Part shown: positions 49,528-59,303 of the stretch, piece by piece
How the letters are laid out: every line of letters begins with the position of its first letter
How positions within the stretch are numbered: the first letter of the stretch is position 1
From: Pelotomaculum thermopropionicum SI
Lineage (GTDB): Bacteria > Bacillota > Desulfotomaculia > Desulfotomaculales > Pelotomaculaceae
Direction: 5' to 3'
DNA: 64,000 nucleotides
NCBI GenBank assembly: GCA_000010565.1
Contig: AP009389.1
Span: 1,426,001 to 1,490,000, forward strand
Program-made: the position numbers and the translations under genes
Notes under the pieces: model-generated
What the model saw: only the letters and a program-made list of their open reading frames with translations
Databases searched by the model: none
Told to the model about the DNA's origin: nothing

Positions 49528-50538
49528 CTAACCCATTTCTGTTGACACCTTCCATACCTGAACGCCTCCATCAGCAGTGCCAATTCCTATCAACCCTTCA
49601 TTGCTTAAAGCAAGATCGTTTATCGGCCTGTTTATCCGCACCGCCCAGTCAGGAGATTTTTGCTCAACCGGCAGCTTGAACCCAAAAAGATAACCTTCAG
49701 GGGTACCTGCTATAAGAGTCCCGGAATTTTCCCCCCATAGCCTGCCGCTGGTTAAAGCCGGCAAAACACTGCCCAGGTTGTCTGAAATCAGTGTACTTTC
49801 AAGCTGGCGGTTGACTTCCATTACTCTCAGCATTCCGTCCGCACCGCCCCAGGCAATTTCTTCACCTGGCCTCGTCCTCAAATCGCCTTTGGTTAGAGAG
49901 GTAACATTTGTGGAAAGATTTACCATCGCAGGCCCTTCTACAAATCCCATTTCTGTATAAGTTAAAAGAAACAGGCCCGACGCGCCGTTATTTCTATATG
50001 CAGCAGCAATCACCGGCGGCCTCTGTTCTCCCTTTAAGGCCAATGCAGTTACTTTCTGGGCGGGACCGGGCAATACCCTGATCGCAGCAAGGTTTAACCG
50101 CATCCCCCCCTCAGGCATCCGGAAAATATAAAGAGCCTCTTTGCTTTCCGATGCAGCAATAACTTCTTCTTTACCATCGCCGTCAATATCTGCCAAGGCA
50201 AGATCGACAAAACGGGCGCCTGGTTCAGATTCCGTTTCCCATAATGCGTACAGCTCCCCTGCACGCCAGCCGTATACCTTTACCGTATCCTCAAATCCTA
50301 AAACCACATGATAAGAACCTGAAACTGGCAGTCCCACTGCAAGGGCCAACACCCTCTTACCCAAGGCTACGGACGAGCTGAGAAAATATGTCTGATCAGC
50401 AGGTGTAAAGAGAAAGACCTTTTCCCCTGCCGCTGCTACCAGGTCAGACCTGGCACCGGAAATTGTCCCCCAACCGACCTGAACAGTTCCATTCAGCCCG
50501 TCTTTGTGCCAGGTTGTTTCTGCTAATGAAAAAGGCAT
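49528..50538 (-). CDS. FG-GAP/VCBS-type beta-propeller protein
   Basis: This 336-residue protein is built of repeated four-strand blades. One calcium-type motif is clear (LALADIDGDGKEEVIAASES near 115), and other blades are recognised by LVAAAGEKVFLFTPAD, IAWGGADGMLRVMEV and LIGIGTADGGVQVWKV. No signal peptide is evident, so it may be cytoplasmic. The ribosome site is GGTGAA about eight bases before ATG 50538. Partner and function are unknown. Confidence 0.72.
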   Translation of the reverse strand: MPFSLAETTWHKDGLNGTVQVGWGTISGARSDLVAAAGEKVFLFTPADQTYFLSSSVALGKRVLALAVGLPVSGSYHVVLGFEDTVKVYGWRAGELYALWETESEPGARFVDLALADIDGDGKEEVIAASESKEALYIFRMPEGGMRLNLAAIRVLPGPAQKVTALALKGEQRPPVIAAAYRNNGASGLFLLTYTEMGFVEGPAMVNLSTNVTSLTKGDLRTRPGEEIAWGGADGMLRVMEVNRQLESTLISDNLGSVLPALTSGRLWGENSGTLIAGTPEGYLFGFKLPVEQKSPDWAVRINRPINDLALSNEGLIGIGTADGGVQVWKVSTEMG

Positions 50539-50692
50539 CGGCTTTCACCGTTCTTTTCTTATATGCAGACCGGCAAGATGGTTAAATTCCCGCCATTAGA
50601 CATTTGGGCTTATTATACGGTATGCACTGCTTGTATTTAATGTCACCAGACTTTTTTAGCACTTTTTTCCTTACCCTTTATTATATGGGTTA

Positions 50693-51985
50693 TTACGGGC
50701 ACATCCGGTAAAGCATCCGCGGAAAAGGTATTGCCTCGCGTATGTGTTCTATACCACAAATCCAGGCCAGCAGCCTTTCGAGGCCGAGGCCGAATCCAGA
50801 ATGCGGAACGCTGCCGTAACGCCTCAAATCCAGGTACCATTCGAATGCCTCTTCCGGCAGTTTATGCTGGACTAGTCTTTTCTTCAACAGCTCCAGTTCG
50901 TCTATCCTTTGTCCGCCTCCGATAATTTCACCATACCCCTCAGGCGCCAGAAGATCGGCACCCAGCACTACATCCGGGTTTTCAGGGTCTGGCTTCATAT
51001 AAAACGCTTTAATATCAACAGGAAAACGATGGATGAAAACCGGCAGCCCGAAATGTTCGGAAATCATTGTCTCATGCGGGGCACCGAAATCGTCTCCCCA
51101 CTTAAAATCAACACCCTTGCTGTTAAGAAAATCTACCGCGTCGGTATAGCTCATCCGGGGAAAAGGCGGGGTTACACCGGTCAGCCTGCCTGTATCCCTC
51201 CGCAACAATTCCAATTCCTTTTTGTTGTTTTCCAGCACCCGCCTTACCAAATAGCTCACCAGTTCCTCTTGGAGCCTGATATTATCCTCAAAGTCAAAAA
51301 AAGCCGCCTCTGCCTCCACCATCCAGAATTCCATTAAATGGCGCCTGGTTTTTGACTTTTCTGCCCTGAAAGTTGGGCCAAAACAATAAACCCTTCCCAA
51401 TGCCATTGCAGTAGCTTCATTGTATAACTGACCGCTCTGGGAAAGATAAGCTTTTTCACCGTGATAGTCTATCTCAAAAAGGTTTGTCGTTCCTTCGCAG
51501 GCAGTTGGAGTTATAATGGGCGCGTCGGCCAGAACGAAATCCCTTTCCTCGAAAAAGTCCCTGCATCCTTTCTCCAGCTCTGAACGTATCCTTAAAATAG
51601 CCGACTGGCGTGGAGTACGGATCCAGAGATGCCTCCGCTCCGCCAGAAAGTCCACCCCGTGTTCTTTTAAACTTATTGGATATGGCTCCGCCATGTGAAC
51701 AATCTCCAGGCCTGTTACCTGTATCTCAAACCCGCCCGGGGCACGGGGCTCTTCCCTTACCGTGCCCCGGAGCATGAGAGAGCTTTCCTGGGTAATATTT
51801 CCGGCCAGAGAAAACAAGTCCTCTCCGGCAGCCTTTTTTTCAACCACCCCCTGCACCAGCCCTGTTCCGTCCCGCACAATTAAAAAACATATTTTCCCGG
51901 ATGACCGCTTATTATAAAGCCACCCTTTGATTAACACTTCCTGTCCGGCATAATTTCCCAGGTGCTTGATTAAAACCTTTTCCAC
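50693..51985 (-). CDS. asnS: Asparaginyl-tRNA synthetase
   Basis: This class IIb synthetase (430 residues) charges tRNA-Asn. It has an N-terminal OB anticodon-binding domain ([18 protein letters not shown]-like), motif 2 [20 protein letters not shown] near 205 and motif 3 [15 protein letters not shown] near 395. The helix around [20 protein letters not shown] is AsnRS-like. GTG 51985 follows AGGGGTG by seven bases. No T-box leader is visible upstream. Confidence 0.93.
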   Translation of the reverse strand: MEKVLIKHLGNYAGQEVLIKGWLYNKRSSGKICFLIVRDGTGLVQGVVEKKAAGEDLFSLAGNITQESSLMLRGTVREEPRAPGGFEIQVTGLEIVHMAEPYPISLKEHGVDFLAERRHLWIRTPRQSAILRIRSELEKGCRDFFEERDFVLADAPIITPTACEGTTNLFEIDYHGEKAYLSQSGQLYNEATAMALGRVYCFGPTFRAEKSKTRRHLMEFWMVEAEAAFFDFEDNIRLQEELVSYLVRRVLENNKKELELLRRDTGRLTGVTPPFPRMSYTDAVDFLNSKGVDFKWGDDFGAPHETMISEHFGLPVFIHRFPVDIKAFYMKPDPENPDVVLGADLLAPEGYGEIIGGGQRIDELELLKKRLVQHKLPEEAFEWYLDLRRYGSVPHSGFGLGLERLLAWICGIEHIREAIPFPRMLYRMCP

Positions 51986-52375
51986 AATTAATCACCCCTG
52001 GCTTAGATTTCTCCGTTTTATTTTATAATACTCATCGATTATAAACCTATACCAAAAAGACTTATTAACCTTCACTACCCTAATTATTTTTTTTATATTT
52101 CATGGTTTATCCTTCCTTCAAATTTAACTTCTTTTCGCAGCAAGTAAATTATAAATTATTTTATTTGCCGGCCGATAAAGTTAAAAACGGCCCTTTTGAG
52201 CCGTTAAAAGCATTGGAAAATTATGAGAATTATTATGGCCGCTTCAGGCACCCCCTTGCAGCCGCATGCGTTGCCGGCACCGGATTACAGACGTGGAAGC
52301 CGCGTCCACGGTAAAGTTCCTTGCCACATAATCAACGACGATTATTCCGGTCTAAAACAACTGTTTGTTACAGGC
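51986..52375. other. Intergenic region between asnS and the AbrB-type gene
   Basis: The 390 bp hold the AbrB-side terminator (52180-52206) and an AT-rich asnS promoter area with TATAAT near 52037 on the minus strand but no good -35. I see no gene. Confidence 0.5.
52180..52206 (-). terminator. Terminator downstream of the AbrB-type gene
   Basis: AACGGC and GCCGTT (minus strand) enclose eight bases and run into TTTTAACTTT. It lies 170 nt past the stop. Confidence 0.6.
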
Positions 52376-52582
52376 TTATTTGGAAGCGCGCTGCCAGGAA
52401 GATACAGGGAGTTGCCAAAATGAAGCATTTTTACCGCCACAATTTTCAAGCTTTTTTAAAATTAACCGGTTCTCTCTAACTTCGATAAAAATTTCGCTTC
52501 CGCAGTCTATTCCAAGAGATTTCATAATGGAGCGAGGTATAGTTACCTGCCCGTAAGGGGTGATATAGGATAATTTTGGCAT
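52376..52582 (-). CDS. AbrB/SpoVT-type DNA-binding protein
   Basis: This 68-residue protein has a swapped-hairpin AbrB domain (ITPYGQVTIPRSIMKSLGI near 7-25, IFIEVRENRLILKKLE near 31). Such proteins are transition-state regulators or antitoxins. No toxin gene is adjacent. ATG 52582 follows GAGGAG by six bases. The tail after residue 50 is not conserved-looking. Confidence 0.82.
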   Translation of the reverse strand: MPKLSYITPYGQVTIPRSIMKSLGIDCGSEIFIEVRENRLILKKLENCGGKNASFWQLPVSSWQRASK

Positions 52583-52781
52583 CGGACTCTCCTCTGGTGC
52601 TTAATTTTGCCGCCAGCTATTTAATTATAAAGTATGGCCGGTTTTCCATCCAGGGGATATTATTAAGAGGTTTTGTCATTCTTTGGCGGCCAGCAAAACA
52701 AAACGGCTTGAACTTTTTCTGGTATAATGTAAGATATAGTATATAGTATATGATAATTTTAACAGACAGGGTGTGAATCAA

Positions 52782-53972
52782 TTGGCAATCTCTAAAAAAA
52801 TTGAATCTTCTCTCGCCGGCGCCTCCTGGATCCGCAGGATGTTTGAAGAAGGAGAGAAATTAAGAAAGCTTTACGGGCCTGACAGGGTCTACGATTTCAC
52901 CCTTGGCAACCCTAATGTCGAACCTCCCGCCGCTTTCAAAGAAGAGCTGAAGAAACTTGCCCTGGAACCCGTTCCCGGAATGCACCGCTACATGAGCAAT
53001 GCCGGATATCCCGAAACGCGCCGGGCCGTAGCCGAAGTGCTGGGCGAACAGACAGGCCTGCCCTTTAACGAAAATCACATAGTAATGACCTGCGGCGCCG
53101 GGGGGGCTCTCAACGTAGTGCTGAAAACCCTGCTGGATCGAGGTGATGAGGTAATTGTCCTGTCACCCTACTTTGTCGAGTATAAATTTTACATCGACAA
53201 CCACGGAGGCATATGCAGGGAAGTCCCCACCACTGAAGAATTCAAACCGGATTTGGATGCCATCGGCAGGGCCATAACCTCACGCACAAAAGCTATCATC
53301 ATCAACTCTCCCAACAACCCCACCGGAGTAGTTTACAACAATGCCCCGCTGGCCGAACTGGGCGAGTTGCTTGATAATGTAAAAAGAAAAACGGGGCAGG
53401 CGGTGTACGTCATTTCTGACGAACCTTATGCAAAAATCGTTTACGACGGCATTACCGTCCCCAGCGTCTTTAATTACATTCAAGACAGCATAGTTGTTAC
53501 CTCCCACAGCAAGGATCTTGCCCTGCCCGGCGAACGGATTGGTTATATTGCTATTTCACCGGCAATTGAAAACCCCGGCCTGCTGATGGAGGGACTGATT
53601 TTTTGCAACCGCACTCTTGGGTTTGTCAATGCACCTGCACTAATGCAGCGCATCGTGGCCAGGCTCCAGCGCGAAAGCGTTGATATTTCGGAGTACCAGG
53701 AAAAAAGAGACATTCTTTACAACAACCTGACGGCTATGGGCTTCCAAATGGTCAAGCCGCAAGGAGCCTTTTACCTTTTCCCCAAATCGCCCCTGCCCGA
53801 TGATGTGGCTTTTGTCATGGAAGCGCAAAAACATAACATTTTACTTGTACCCGGCAGCGGCTTTGGTACACCTGGTTACTTCCGGATTTCCTATTGCATA
53901 GACAAGCAAATTATTCTCAATTCCCTTCCTGCTTTTAAAGAACTGGCAGACAGGTTGGGACTGAGTTCCTAA
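52782..53972 (+). CDS. PLP-dependent class I aminotransferase
   Basis: This fold-type I aminotransferase (396 residues) resembles aspartate or branched-chain/aromatic transaminases. Hallmarks are MTCGAGGALNVVLKTLLDRG near 105, NSPNNPTGVVY near 180, SDEPYAKIVYDG near 220 and the PLP lysine in SHSKDLALPGERIGY near 244. TTG 52782 lies eight bases after AGGGTG; GTG 52773 is the alternative. The substrate cannot be fixed from sequence. It is monocistronic with a terminator. Confidence 0.88.
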   Translation: MAISKKIESSLAGASWIRRMFEEGEKLRKLYGPDRVYDFTLGNPNVEPPAAFKEELKKLALEPVPGMHRYMSNAGYPETRRAVAEVLGEQTGLPFNENHIVMTCGAGGALNVVLKTLLDRGDEVIVLSPYFVEYKFYIDNHGGICREVPTTEEFKPDLDAIGRAITSRTKAIIINSPNNPTGVVYNNAPLAELGELLDNVKRKTGQAVYVISDEPYAKIVYDGITVPSVFNYIQDSIVVTSHSKDLALPGERIGYIAISPAIENPGLLMEGLIFCNRTLGFVNAPALMQRIVARLQRESVDISEYQEKRDILYNNLTAMGFQMVKPQGAFYLFPKSPLPDDVAFVMEAQKHNILLVPGSGFGTPGYFRISYCIDKQIILNSLPAFKELADRLGLSS

Positions 53973-54010
53973 AAAACGGAGAACAGAACTGCGCACCCAA
54001 ACAACAGGTA

Positions 54011-54045
54011 GTCCCCGGAAAAAATTGCCGGGGATTTATTATTAT
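54011..54045 (+). terminator. Terminator after the aminotransferase gene
   Basis: TCCCCGG and CCGGGGA enclose nine bases and are followed by TTTATTATT, about 40 nt past the stop. Confidence 0.75.
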
Positions 54046-54136
54046 GAAAATATTTGACACAAATTAACAAAATCTTTAAAGGATTTTCCAAGCATGATAA
54101 AGTATTTAGAACACAACTAAAAAAGGAGGAGATAAC

Positions 54137-56527
54137 TTGCACCGTTTGTTAAGTGCCTGGAAATTTGTGTACATTCTGCCGCTGATTGTTGCGCTTATAT
54201 ATATTGCTCTTTTAGAAAACACCCAATTCAACAACTATCCCGTTTTGCTTTTTTTAGCTGCCCTGGTCAGTATCGGACTTTATAAATTTGACAGGATAAA
54301 AAACAGGAAGGCTTTGAACAATGAGGCAATACTCAGGATGGAGGGAGAGATTAACTGGCTGAGGGGCGTACTGGAAGGCCTTCCCCTGGGAGTTGTTGTT
54401 TTCGATACTTCCAGTAAAATCGTCTATATCAACAACGGCTTTGAAAATATTACCGGATATGGCAAGGAACTGTTAGGACTTGAATACAAGGCCCTGGAGG
54501 AAAAACTTTTTCCCCTTCCGGAGCGAAGAAATCTCGATATTGAAAAGGCTATTAAAAACTGTCAACAAATGAACGAGCACAGACGTTCCCTGATCAGCAA
54601 AGACGGCCGGGTAATAACCGTAAAAGCCAAAATATTGCCTTTAAAAAGCTCCAAGGGGGCTTTAACCGGTACACTTTGCCTCTTTTGCGAAACCGCCAGT
54701 TATCTGGAACTGCAAAACCTGCGGCAAAAAACCCACTTTTTCCTCGATTTTACCTCATCCTGCGTGCTGGCAGTGGACAATCGGCTTAGGGTAACAATTT
54801 TTAACGCTGCCTCAGAAAAACTGACCGGCCTTAAAAAGGAAGATGTCCTTGGCAGGCATGTAACCGAAATATTCAACGATTACGAAGCTGAAAATTACCC
54901 TATCATAAAGACCATTATTACCGGCGAAACTTTTCATAATTACGAAGTTACCCTGTTTGTAAACGGCCAGATGCGGACGCTGCTTTTCGATACCGCGCTG
55001 ATTACTGATGACGGCGGCAAAGTGAACGGGGCGATAGGAATTTTTAAAGATATTTCAGAAAGCAAGAGAATCGAGGAAGAGCTTAAGAGGACGGTCTTTG
55101 CATATTCAAAAGAGAAAAGTTTCATGAGAAATGTTTTAAACAACCTTCCTCTTGCCATCATTACCTATGACCGCGATCTGATGCCCACTTTTATGAACAA
55201 GATGGCTGAAGACCTAACCGGCTACCGTTTTGAAGAATTCGCCAGTTCTATGCAGAATATTTCTGCCAACGAGCCGGTATTCCCTTCCAGTGATTTTAGC
55301 CGTCATCTGGCAGAGGCCGTCTTGAGCAGCGGCGAGCCAATCTTTGGTGAACAAAGAACGATAACTTCCCGCGACGGTACGGCAATACCCGTTTCCCTGG
55401 ATATTCACCCTATTTACAGTGCCCTCAGGGAGAAAAACGGCGTAATGATTATTGCCAGGGATATCAGGGAAATAAGAGAACACGAGCACCTGCTTTACCT
55501 TTCCAAATGCATCCTCAATTCTTTAAACTCTGCGGTCATCTCCATAGATGCCAACTACCGCATTATTATCTTCAACCCGTTTGCTGAAAGGCTTTTTGGC
55601 ATAAGTGCCGATCATGTAATTGGTAAAAATATAAACGAGGTGCATTTGCCGTTCCTAAAAGAAGAAAGAATGCTCCAAAATACACTTGAAATCGGCACTG
55701 GTTTTCAGTTTACAGAAGCCGCCATACAGGTGAAAGGTGAAGAGATAACCCTTTTAATTAACTCAGCTGTTGTAAGAGATAAAGATGACAATATTGTCGG
55801 AGCAGTAGCCATTTTTCAAGATATTACTGAGTTGAGACGTACTCAAAAAGCAGTAAGAGAAAGGGAAAGGCTGGCAATAATTGGGCAGATGGCAGCAGGC
55901 ATGGCTCACGAAGTAAAAAATCCTTTAACTGCTGTCAGAGGGTTCACCCAACTGCTTAAAGAAAAATGTCCCGATAACCCCAAACTGGTCAGCTATGCGG
56001 AAATCATACTGGAAGAGATAGACCGGGCCAACAGCGTAATTACAGAATTCCTGCAACTGGCCCGTCCCAAGCAACCTGCTTTAAAACGGCAGTCTTTGAA
56101 CAGTCTTGTAGAAGAAATAGCGGCCATAGTCAGCTCTCAGGCCTTTCTCAAAAATATAAAGGTAGAATATGAATGTGTAGACAACCTGCCCCTCTGCATG
56201 CTGGACCGCGACCAAATCAAGCAGGTTTTGCTTAATATGTGCCAGAACGCCATCGAAGCAATGCCCGGCGGAGGTATACTTGTAATGAAAACCGGTTTTT
56301 TACCGGCACAAAAAGAGGTATTTATAGATATTAATGATACGGGATGCGGCATACCCCGTGAACAGATCGAAAAAATCGGTGTACCCTTTTTCACCACTAA
56401 AGCCGACGGCACCGGACTGGGTCTGAGCATTTCTTATTCTATTATTGGAGCCCATAAAGGGCGGGTGGAAGTGGACAGCAAGGAAGGCAAGGGAACAAAG
56501 TTTCGAATCTACCTGCCCTGCTGTTAA
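54137..56527 (+). CDS. Membrane multi-PAS sensor histidine kinase
   Basis: This 796-residue kinase starts with two hydrophobic helices (ILPLIVALIYIAL and VLLFLAALVSIGL). They are followed by about four PAS domains (starting near 75, 195, 335 and 455; for example VFDTSSKIVYINNGFENITG). HisKA carries the phosphorylated His591 in MAHEVKNPLTA. The ATPase has the N box LNMCQNAIEAMPGG, G1 DTGCGIP and G2 GTGLGLSIS. No response regulator is adjacent, which is common for orphan kinases feeding the sporulation phosphorelay; that role is inference. The start is TTG 54137 after AAGGAGGAG. Confidence 0.9.
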   Translation: MHRLLSAWKFVYILPLIVALIYIALLENTQFNNYPVLLFLAALVSIGLYKFDRIKNRKALNNEAILRMEGEINWLRGVLEGLPLGVVVFDTSSKIVYINNGFENITGYGKELLGLEYKALEEKLFPLPERRNLDIEKAIKNCQQMNEHRRSLISKDGRVITVKAKILPLKSSKGALTGTLCLFCETASYLELQNLRQKTHFFLDFTSSCVLAVDNRLRVTIFNAASEKLTGLKKEDVLGRHVTEIFNDYEAENYPIIKTIITGETFHNYEVTLFVNGQMRTLLFDTALITDDGGKVNGAIGIFKDISESKRIEEELKRTVFAYSKEKSFMRNVLNNLPLAIITYDRDLMPTFMNKMAEDLTGYRFEEFASSMQNISANEPVFPSSDFSRHLAEAVLSSGEPIFGEQRTITSRDGTAIPVSLDIHPIYSALREKNGVMIIARDIREIREHEHLLYLSKCILNSLNSAVISIDANYRIIIFNPFAERLFGISADHVIGKNINEVHLPFLKEERMLQNTLEIGTGFQFTEAAIQVKGEEITLLINSAVVRDKDDNIVGAVAIFQDITELRRTQKAVRERERLAIIGQMAAGMAHEVKNPLTAVRGFTQLLKEKCPDNPKLVSYAEIILEEIDRANSVITEFLQLARPKQPALKRQSLNSLVEEIAAIVSSQAFLKNIKVEYECVDNLPLCMLDRDQIKQVLLNMCQNAIEAMPGGGILVMKTGFLPAQKEVFIDINDTGCGIPREQIEKIGVPFFTTKADGTGLGLSISYSIIGAHKGRVEVDSKEGKGTKFRIYLPCC

Positions 56528-57003
56528 AACACTTTTATAAAGAACCACGCAATCATCACTGCTTCCACTGCCAGTTTGAGCACCGTGCTTCCGAGCAACC
56601 CGATGATGGTGCCAATACCAACCTGAAATGCTTTTTCGAGAGGGCTTTTATGGTACAGTTCCCCAGCTATTGCTCCAATAAAAGGGCCAAAGATAAGGCC
56701 GAATGGTCCCAGCAAAATTACTCCGAGCAGTCCGCCGATGAGACTGCCCCAAACGGCCGCCCCTGAGCCGCCATACCTTCTAACCCCCCAAATGCCTGCC
56801 AGGTAATCAATTAAAAATATCAATATAACAGCCAGGCCCTGACCGGCATAAAATGTCCAGGGGAGGTTGCTAAAATTAACAAATATACCATATATAAGCA
56901 TTCCCAGCCAAATTAAAGGCGCTCCCGGCAATGCCGGCAATACTGTGCCGATGACACCCGCCGTAAAAAATACCACTGCTAAAATCATGCCGACAAGAGA
57001 CAT
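56524..57003 (-). CDS. DUF456 membrane protein
   Basis: This 159-residue protein has about four hydrophobic helices rich in Gly (GTVLPALPGAPLIWLGML, GSLIGGLLGVILLGPFGLI), the DUF456 pattern. Function unknown. Its stop overlaps the converging kinase gene by four bases. ATG 57003 is preceded by GGGAGG. Confidence 0.85.
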   Translation of the reverse strand: MSLVGMILAVVFFTAGVIGTVLPALPGAPLIWLGMLIYGIFVNFSNLPWTFYAGQGLAVILIFLIDYLAGIWGVRRYGGSGAAVWGSLIGGLLGVILLGPFGLIFGPFIGAIAGELYHKSPLEKAFQVGIGTIIGLLGSTVLKLAVEAVMIAWFFIKVF

Positions 57004-57049
57004 CCTGCAACCTCCCTTTATTTTTTACATTTTTTATATTCTTATTATA

Positions 57050-57077
57050 TGACAAAATAGGCCACTTTTAGTGGCCT
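57050..57077 (-). terminator. Terminator after the Cys-rich peptide gene
   Basis: GGCCACT and AGTGGCC (minus strand) pair around AAA and are followed by TATTTTG, 26 nt past the stop at 57103. Confidence 0.6.
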
Positions 57078-57102
57078 TCCCGCAACTGCCCTTTCTAAAA
57101 AA

Positions 57103-57243
57103 CTAGCTTAAAGACGCCCTTTCGAAACAACTCTTTACCGAACCCTGCCTGCAAGTACCGCCTGTTTCCGGAAGGTCCTCTTTCTGGCAGGTACCACCTG
57201 AACCACACCATTTGCAATCGCTTAATTCACATTCTCTTGGCAT
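57103..57243 (-). CDS. Cys-rich 46-residue peptide
   Basis: ATG 57243 follows GGAGGTG by eight bases. The peptide has six cysteines (CELSDCKWCGSGGTC, then GGTCRQGS and SCFE). The spacing suggests a metal or Fe-S site, or disulfides. It follows the methyltransferase gene by 94 nt and has its own terminator. No family recognised. Confidence 0.6.
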   Translation of the reverse strand: MPRECELSDCKWCGSGGTCQKEDLPETGGTCRQGSVKSCFERASLS

Positions 57244-57337
57244 CACTATTTCACCTCCGAGATTATTTTACCCTTTACAGGATGGGAATAATCTGGCAAC
57301 TTCAGGACAGGTTGTTTTTATGCGGAAGTATTCGCCT

Positions 57338-58285
57338 TCAACGTTTTTTTGCCGTTAAAACCTGCCTTCCTCCTACTTCGGACAACTCTACCCCTTCAAA
57401 GCCGGCATCTCCCAGCCAGGCAGAATATTGCTCGAAGGTCCAGGTACCGCCGTTAGAAGTGCTAATAAGCATGTTGACGCCGAATACAGCTGCTGCCGGG
57501 TTGGTGCCGCGGACAAAATCAACCACTGCAATCTTTTTTCCAGGCGCCAGGACGGCAGCAGCTTTTTTAAACAGTTCCCTGTTTTCGTGCTCGCCGTAAA
57601 TATGGCAAACATTACCGAGAAAGGCCAGATCAAAAGGGCCCGGCGGAAGGGCTAAATTAAAGTCCCCGGGAATCATTTCTATTCCTTCTGTTCCTTCCAG
57701 AAAAGGTGTCATATATTCCACCACCTCAGGCAGGTCAAGCACGGTCACCCTGGCGCCCAACGAGGCAAAAGCCCTGGCATAGGTAAGCGGACCGCCGCCC
57801 ACATCGAGTACCTTTTTACCCTTGCCGTCTCCCTCCAGGCAAAAACCTGCCACTGCAGGCGCGCCCTGCCGTGCACTATGGCTCATGGCAGCCATAAAAT
57901 ACTTAATATTTTCCGGCCCTTTTTCTCGCGGGCGGGGCCGCCCCGTACGTATTACTTCCGGCAGGTGCACCCAGGAATTTATAACATTATACCGATGCAT
58001 AAAAGAAAAGCCGGTGTAGTTTTGCGCCTCCGGATTGTAAAGCATATCTTCAGCTTCTTTAGTAAGCCGGAGCTTTTCACCCTGCTTGGTTAAATATCCC
58101 AGTGCAATAAGCGCCTCGGCAACTACCCATACTGCCCTGACGTCTGCGCTGATTTCTCCGGCCAGCTCTTCCACGGTTGCCGGCTTGTATTTAATGGCCT
58201 CCAACATACCGGTTTTTACTGCCGCACCCAAAATTAAAAGTTCCTGGGGCACGACAAATGCCGTTTCATCAGGCACTCTTTCCAC
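57338..58285 (-). CDS. SAM-dependent methyltransferase (O-methyltransferase type)
   Basis: This 315-residue protein has an N-terminal winged-helix dimerisation domain (KPATVEELAGEISADVRA near 35) and a Rossmann methyltransferase domain with motif I VLDVGGGPLTYARAFASLG near 160, an acidic VLDLPEV and GDFNLALPPGPFDLA. This is the class of hydroxyneurosporene or N-acetylserotonin O-methyltransferases. The substrate is unknown. GTG 58285 and GTG 58276 are both possible starts. Confidence 0.85.
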   Translation of the reverse strand: MERVPDETAFVVPQELLILGAAVKTGMLEAIKYKPATVEELAGEISADVRAVWVVAEALIALGYLTKQGEKLRLTKEAEDMLYNPEAQNYTGFSFMHRYNVINSWVHLPEVIRTGRPRPREKGPENIKYFMAAMSHSARQGAPAVAGFCLEGDGKGKKVLDVGGGPLTYARAFASLGARVTVLDLPEVVEYMTPFLEGTEGIEMIPGDFNLALPPGPFDLAFLGNVCHIYGEHENRELFKKAAAVLAPGKKIAVVDFVRGTNPAAAVFGVNMLISTSNGGTWTFEQYSAWLGDAGFEGVELSEVGGRQVLTAKKR

Positions 58286-58383
58286 ATCCCTTCTGCCCGG
58301 TTAAATTCGTTCGGGATTATTTGCTCCTGTATGAGTTTATTCAGTTAATTTACGTTTTACAAGTTTCAATACAACAATACGTA

Positions 58384-59142
58384 TCAGGGCGCAAGAACTG
58401 CCCGGGGCTGAGCAAAATAGCGGACAATACCGGCATAAATAGCCCAGGCAATTTTATTCTGATAAATGGGATCCAGCATTAATTTTTCTTCCTGGGGGTT
58501 GGTAATAAACCCTATCTCAATTATGACACTCGGCATTCTCGCCATACTGTTGGCAAAATAATCTACCTGTCTGGCCTCCCGGCCGGGGTTGGCCGAAAAG
58601 CGATTTAATTCGTTCTGGATGGCCACCGCCAGCTTCCTGCTCTCCTCCGAACCCGGCTGGGAAAAGGTTTGGGCGCCGTCCTCCCGTGGATCAGGAAAAC
58701 TGTTGACGTGAATACTGATAAACAGGTCAGCCTTCCTGTTGTTGGCCAATTCAACCCGGCGGCTTAGGTCCTGTAACTTGGCCTGGTACAGGTTTTTCGT
58801 TTCCGGGTCGCTTAAATCACGGTCGCTCTCTCTGGTAAGCACTACCTCCGCTCCGCCCTGCCTGAGTATTTCTGCCAGCTTTTTTGACACTTCCAGGACT
58901 ATATCCTTTTCATGTTTGCCGGTGCTGCCAAGAGCGCCGGGATCATCACCGCCGTGCCCCGGATCAATAACAATCAGCTTGCTGGCCAGCACCCAGGAGA
59001 TAGCCGAGAGGTGACGTTCTTCAAAGCGTGCGGTAGCAGCATGGAAAGCGGTAAGAATTGCAATTACCGCTGTAATTGTTACCAAGGCAGCCAGGCACCT
59101 GCTCCTTTTCCGCCTGCGCAAAAAAGTAAAGGCTAATTTCAT
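58384..59142 (-). CDS. cwlD: N-acetylmuramoyl-L-alanine amidase CwlD
   Basis: This zinc amidase (252 residues) has an N-terminal signal anchor (LAALVTITAVIAILTAF) and an Amidase_3 domain: VIDPGHGGDDPGA near 57, the glutamate in GKHEKDIVLEVSK near 73, SIHVNSFPD near 143 and the catalytic IIEIGFITNPQEE near 202. CwlD helps form muramic lactam in the spore cortex. That, with spoVB, marks a spore-former. It stands alone on the minus strand. Confidence 0.9.
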   Translation of the reverse strand: MKLAFTFLRRRKRSRCLAALVTITAVIAILTAFHAATARFEERHLSAISWVLASKLIVIDPGHGGDDPGALGSTGKHEKDIVLEVSKKLAEILRQGGAEVVLTRESDRDLSDPETKNLYQAKLQDLSRRVELANNRKADLFISIHVNSFPDPREDGAQTFSQPGSEESRKLAVAIQNELNRFSANPGREARQVDYFANSMARMPSVIIEIGFITNPQEEKLMLDPIYQNKIAWAIYAGIVRYFAQPRAVLAP

Positions 59143-59303
59143 TCTGCCGCCCTTCCCTTAACAAAATCAGAAACACTCCCTTTTCTAAGGCATTTTAGGG
59201 AATGATCCTGATTCAGGAAGCTTTTGTCTCCTATACTGGACTTCCCGCTTCCTTTTTAGGGTATGCCTTAGACGGTCAAAATATGTTGCATAAAGCCTTC
59301 ACT

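Noticed and set aside
51986-52100. T-box leader upstream of asnS
   Set aside because: No T-box sequence or antiterminator-like structure is visible; the leader is short and AT-rich.
52102-52314. 70-codon plus-strand frame before the aminotransferase
   Set aside because: It spans the terminator hairpin of the AbrB-type gene and has no ribosome site.
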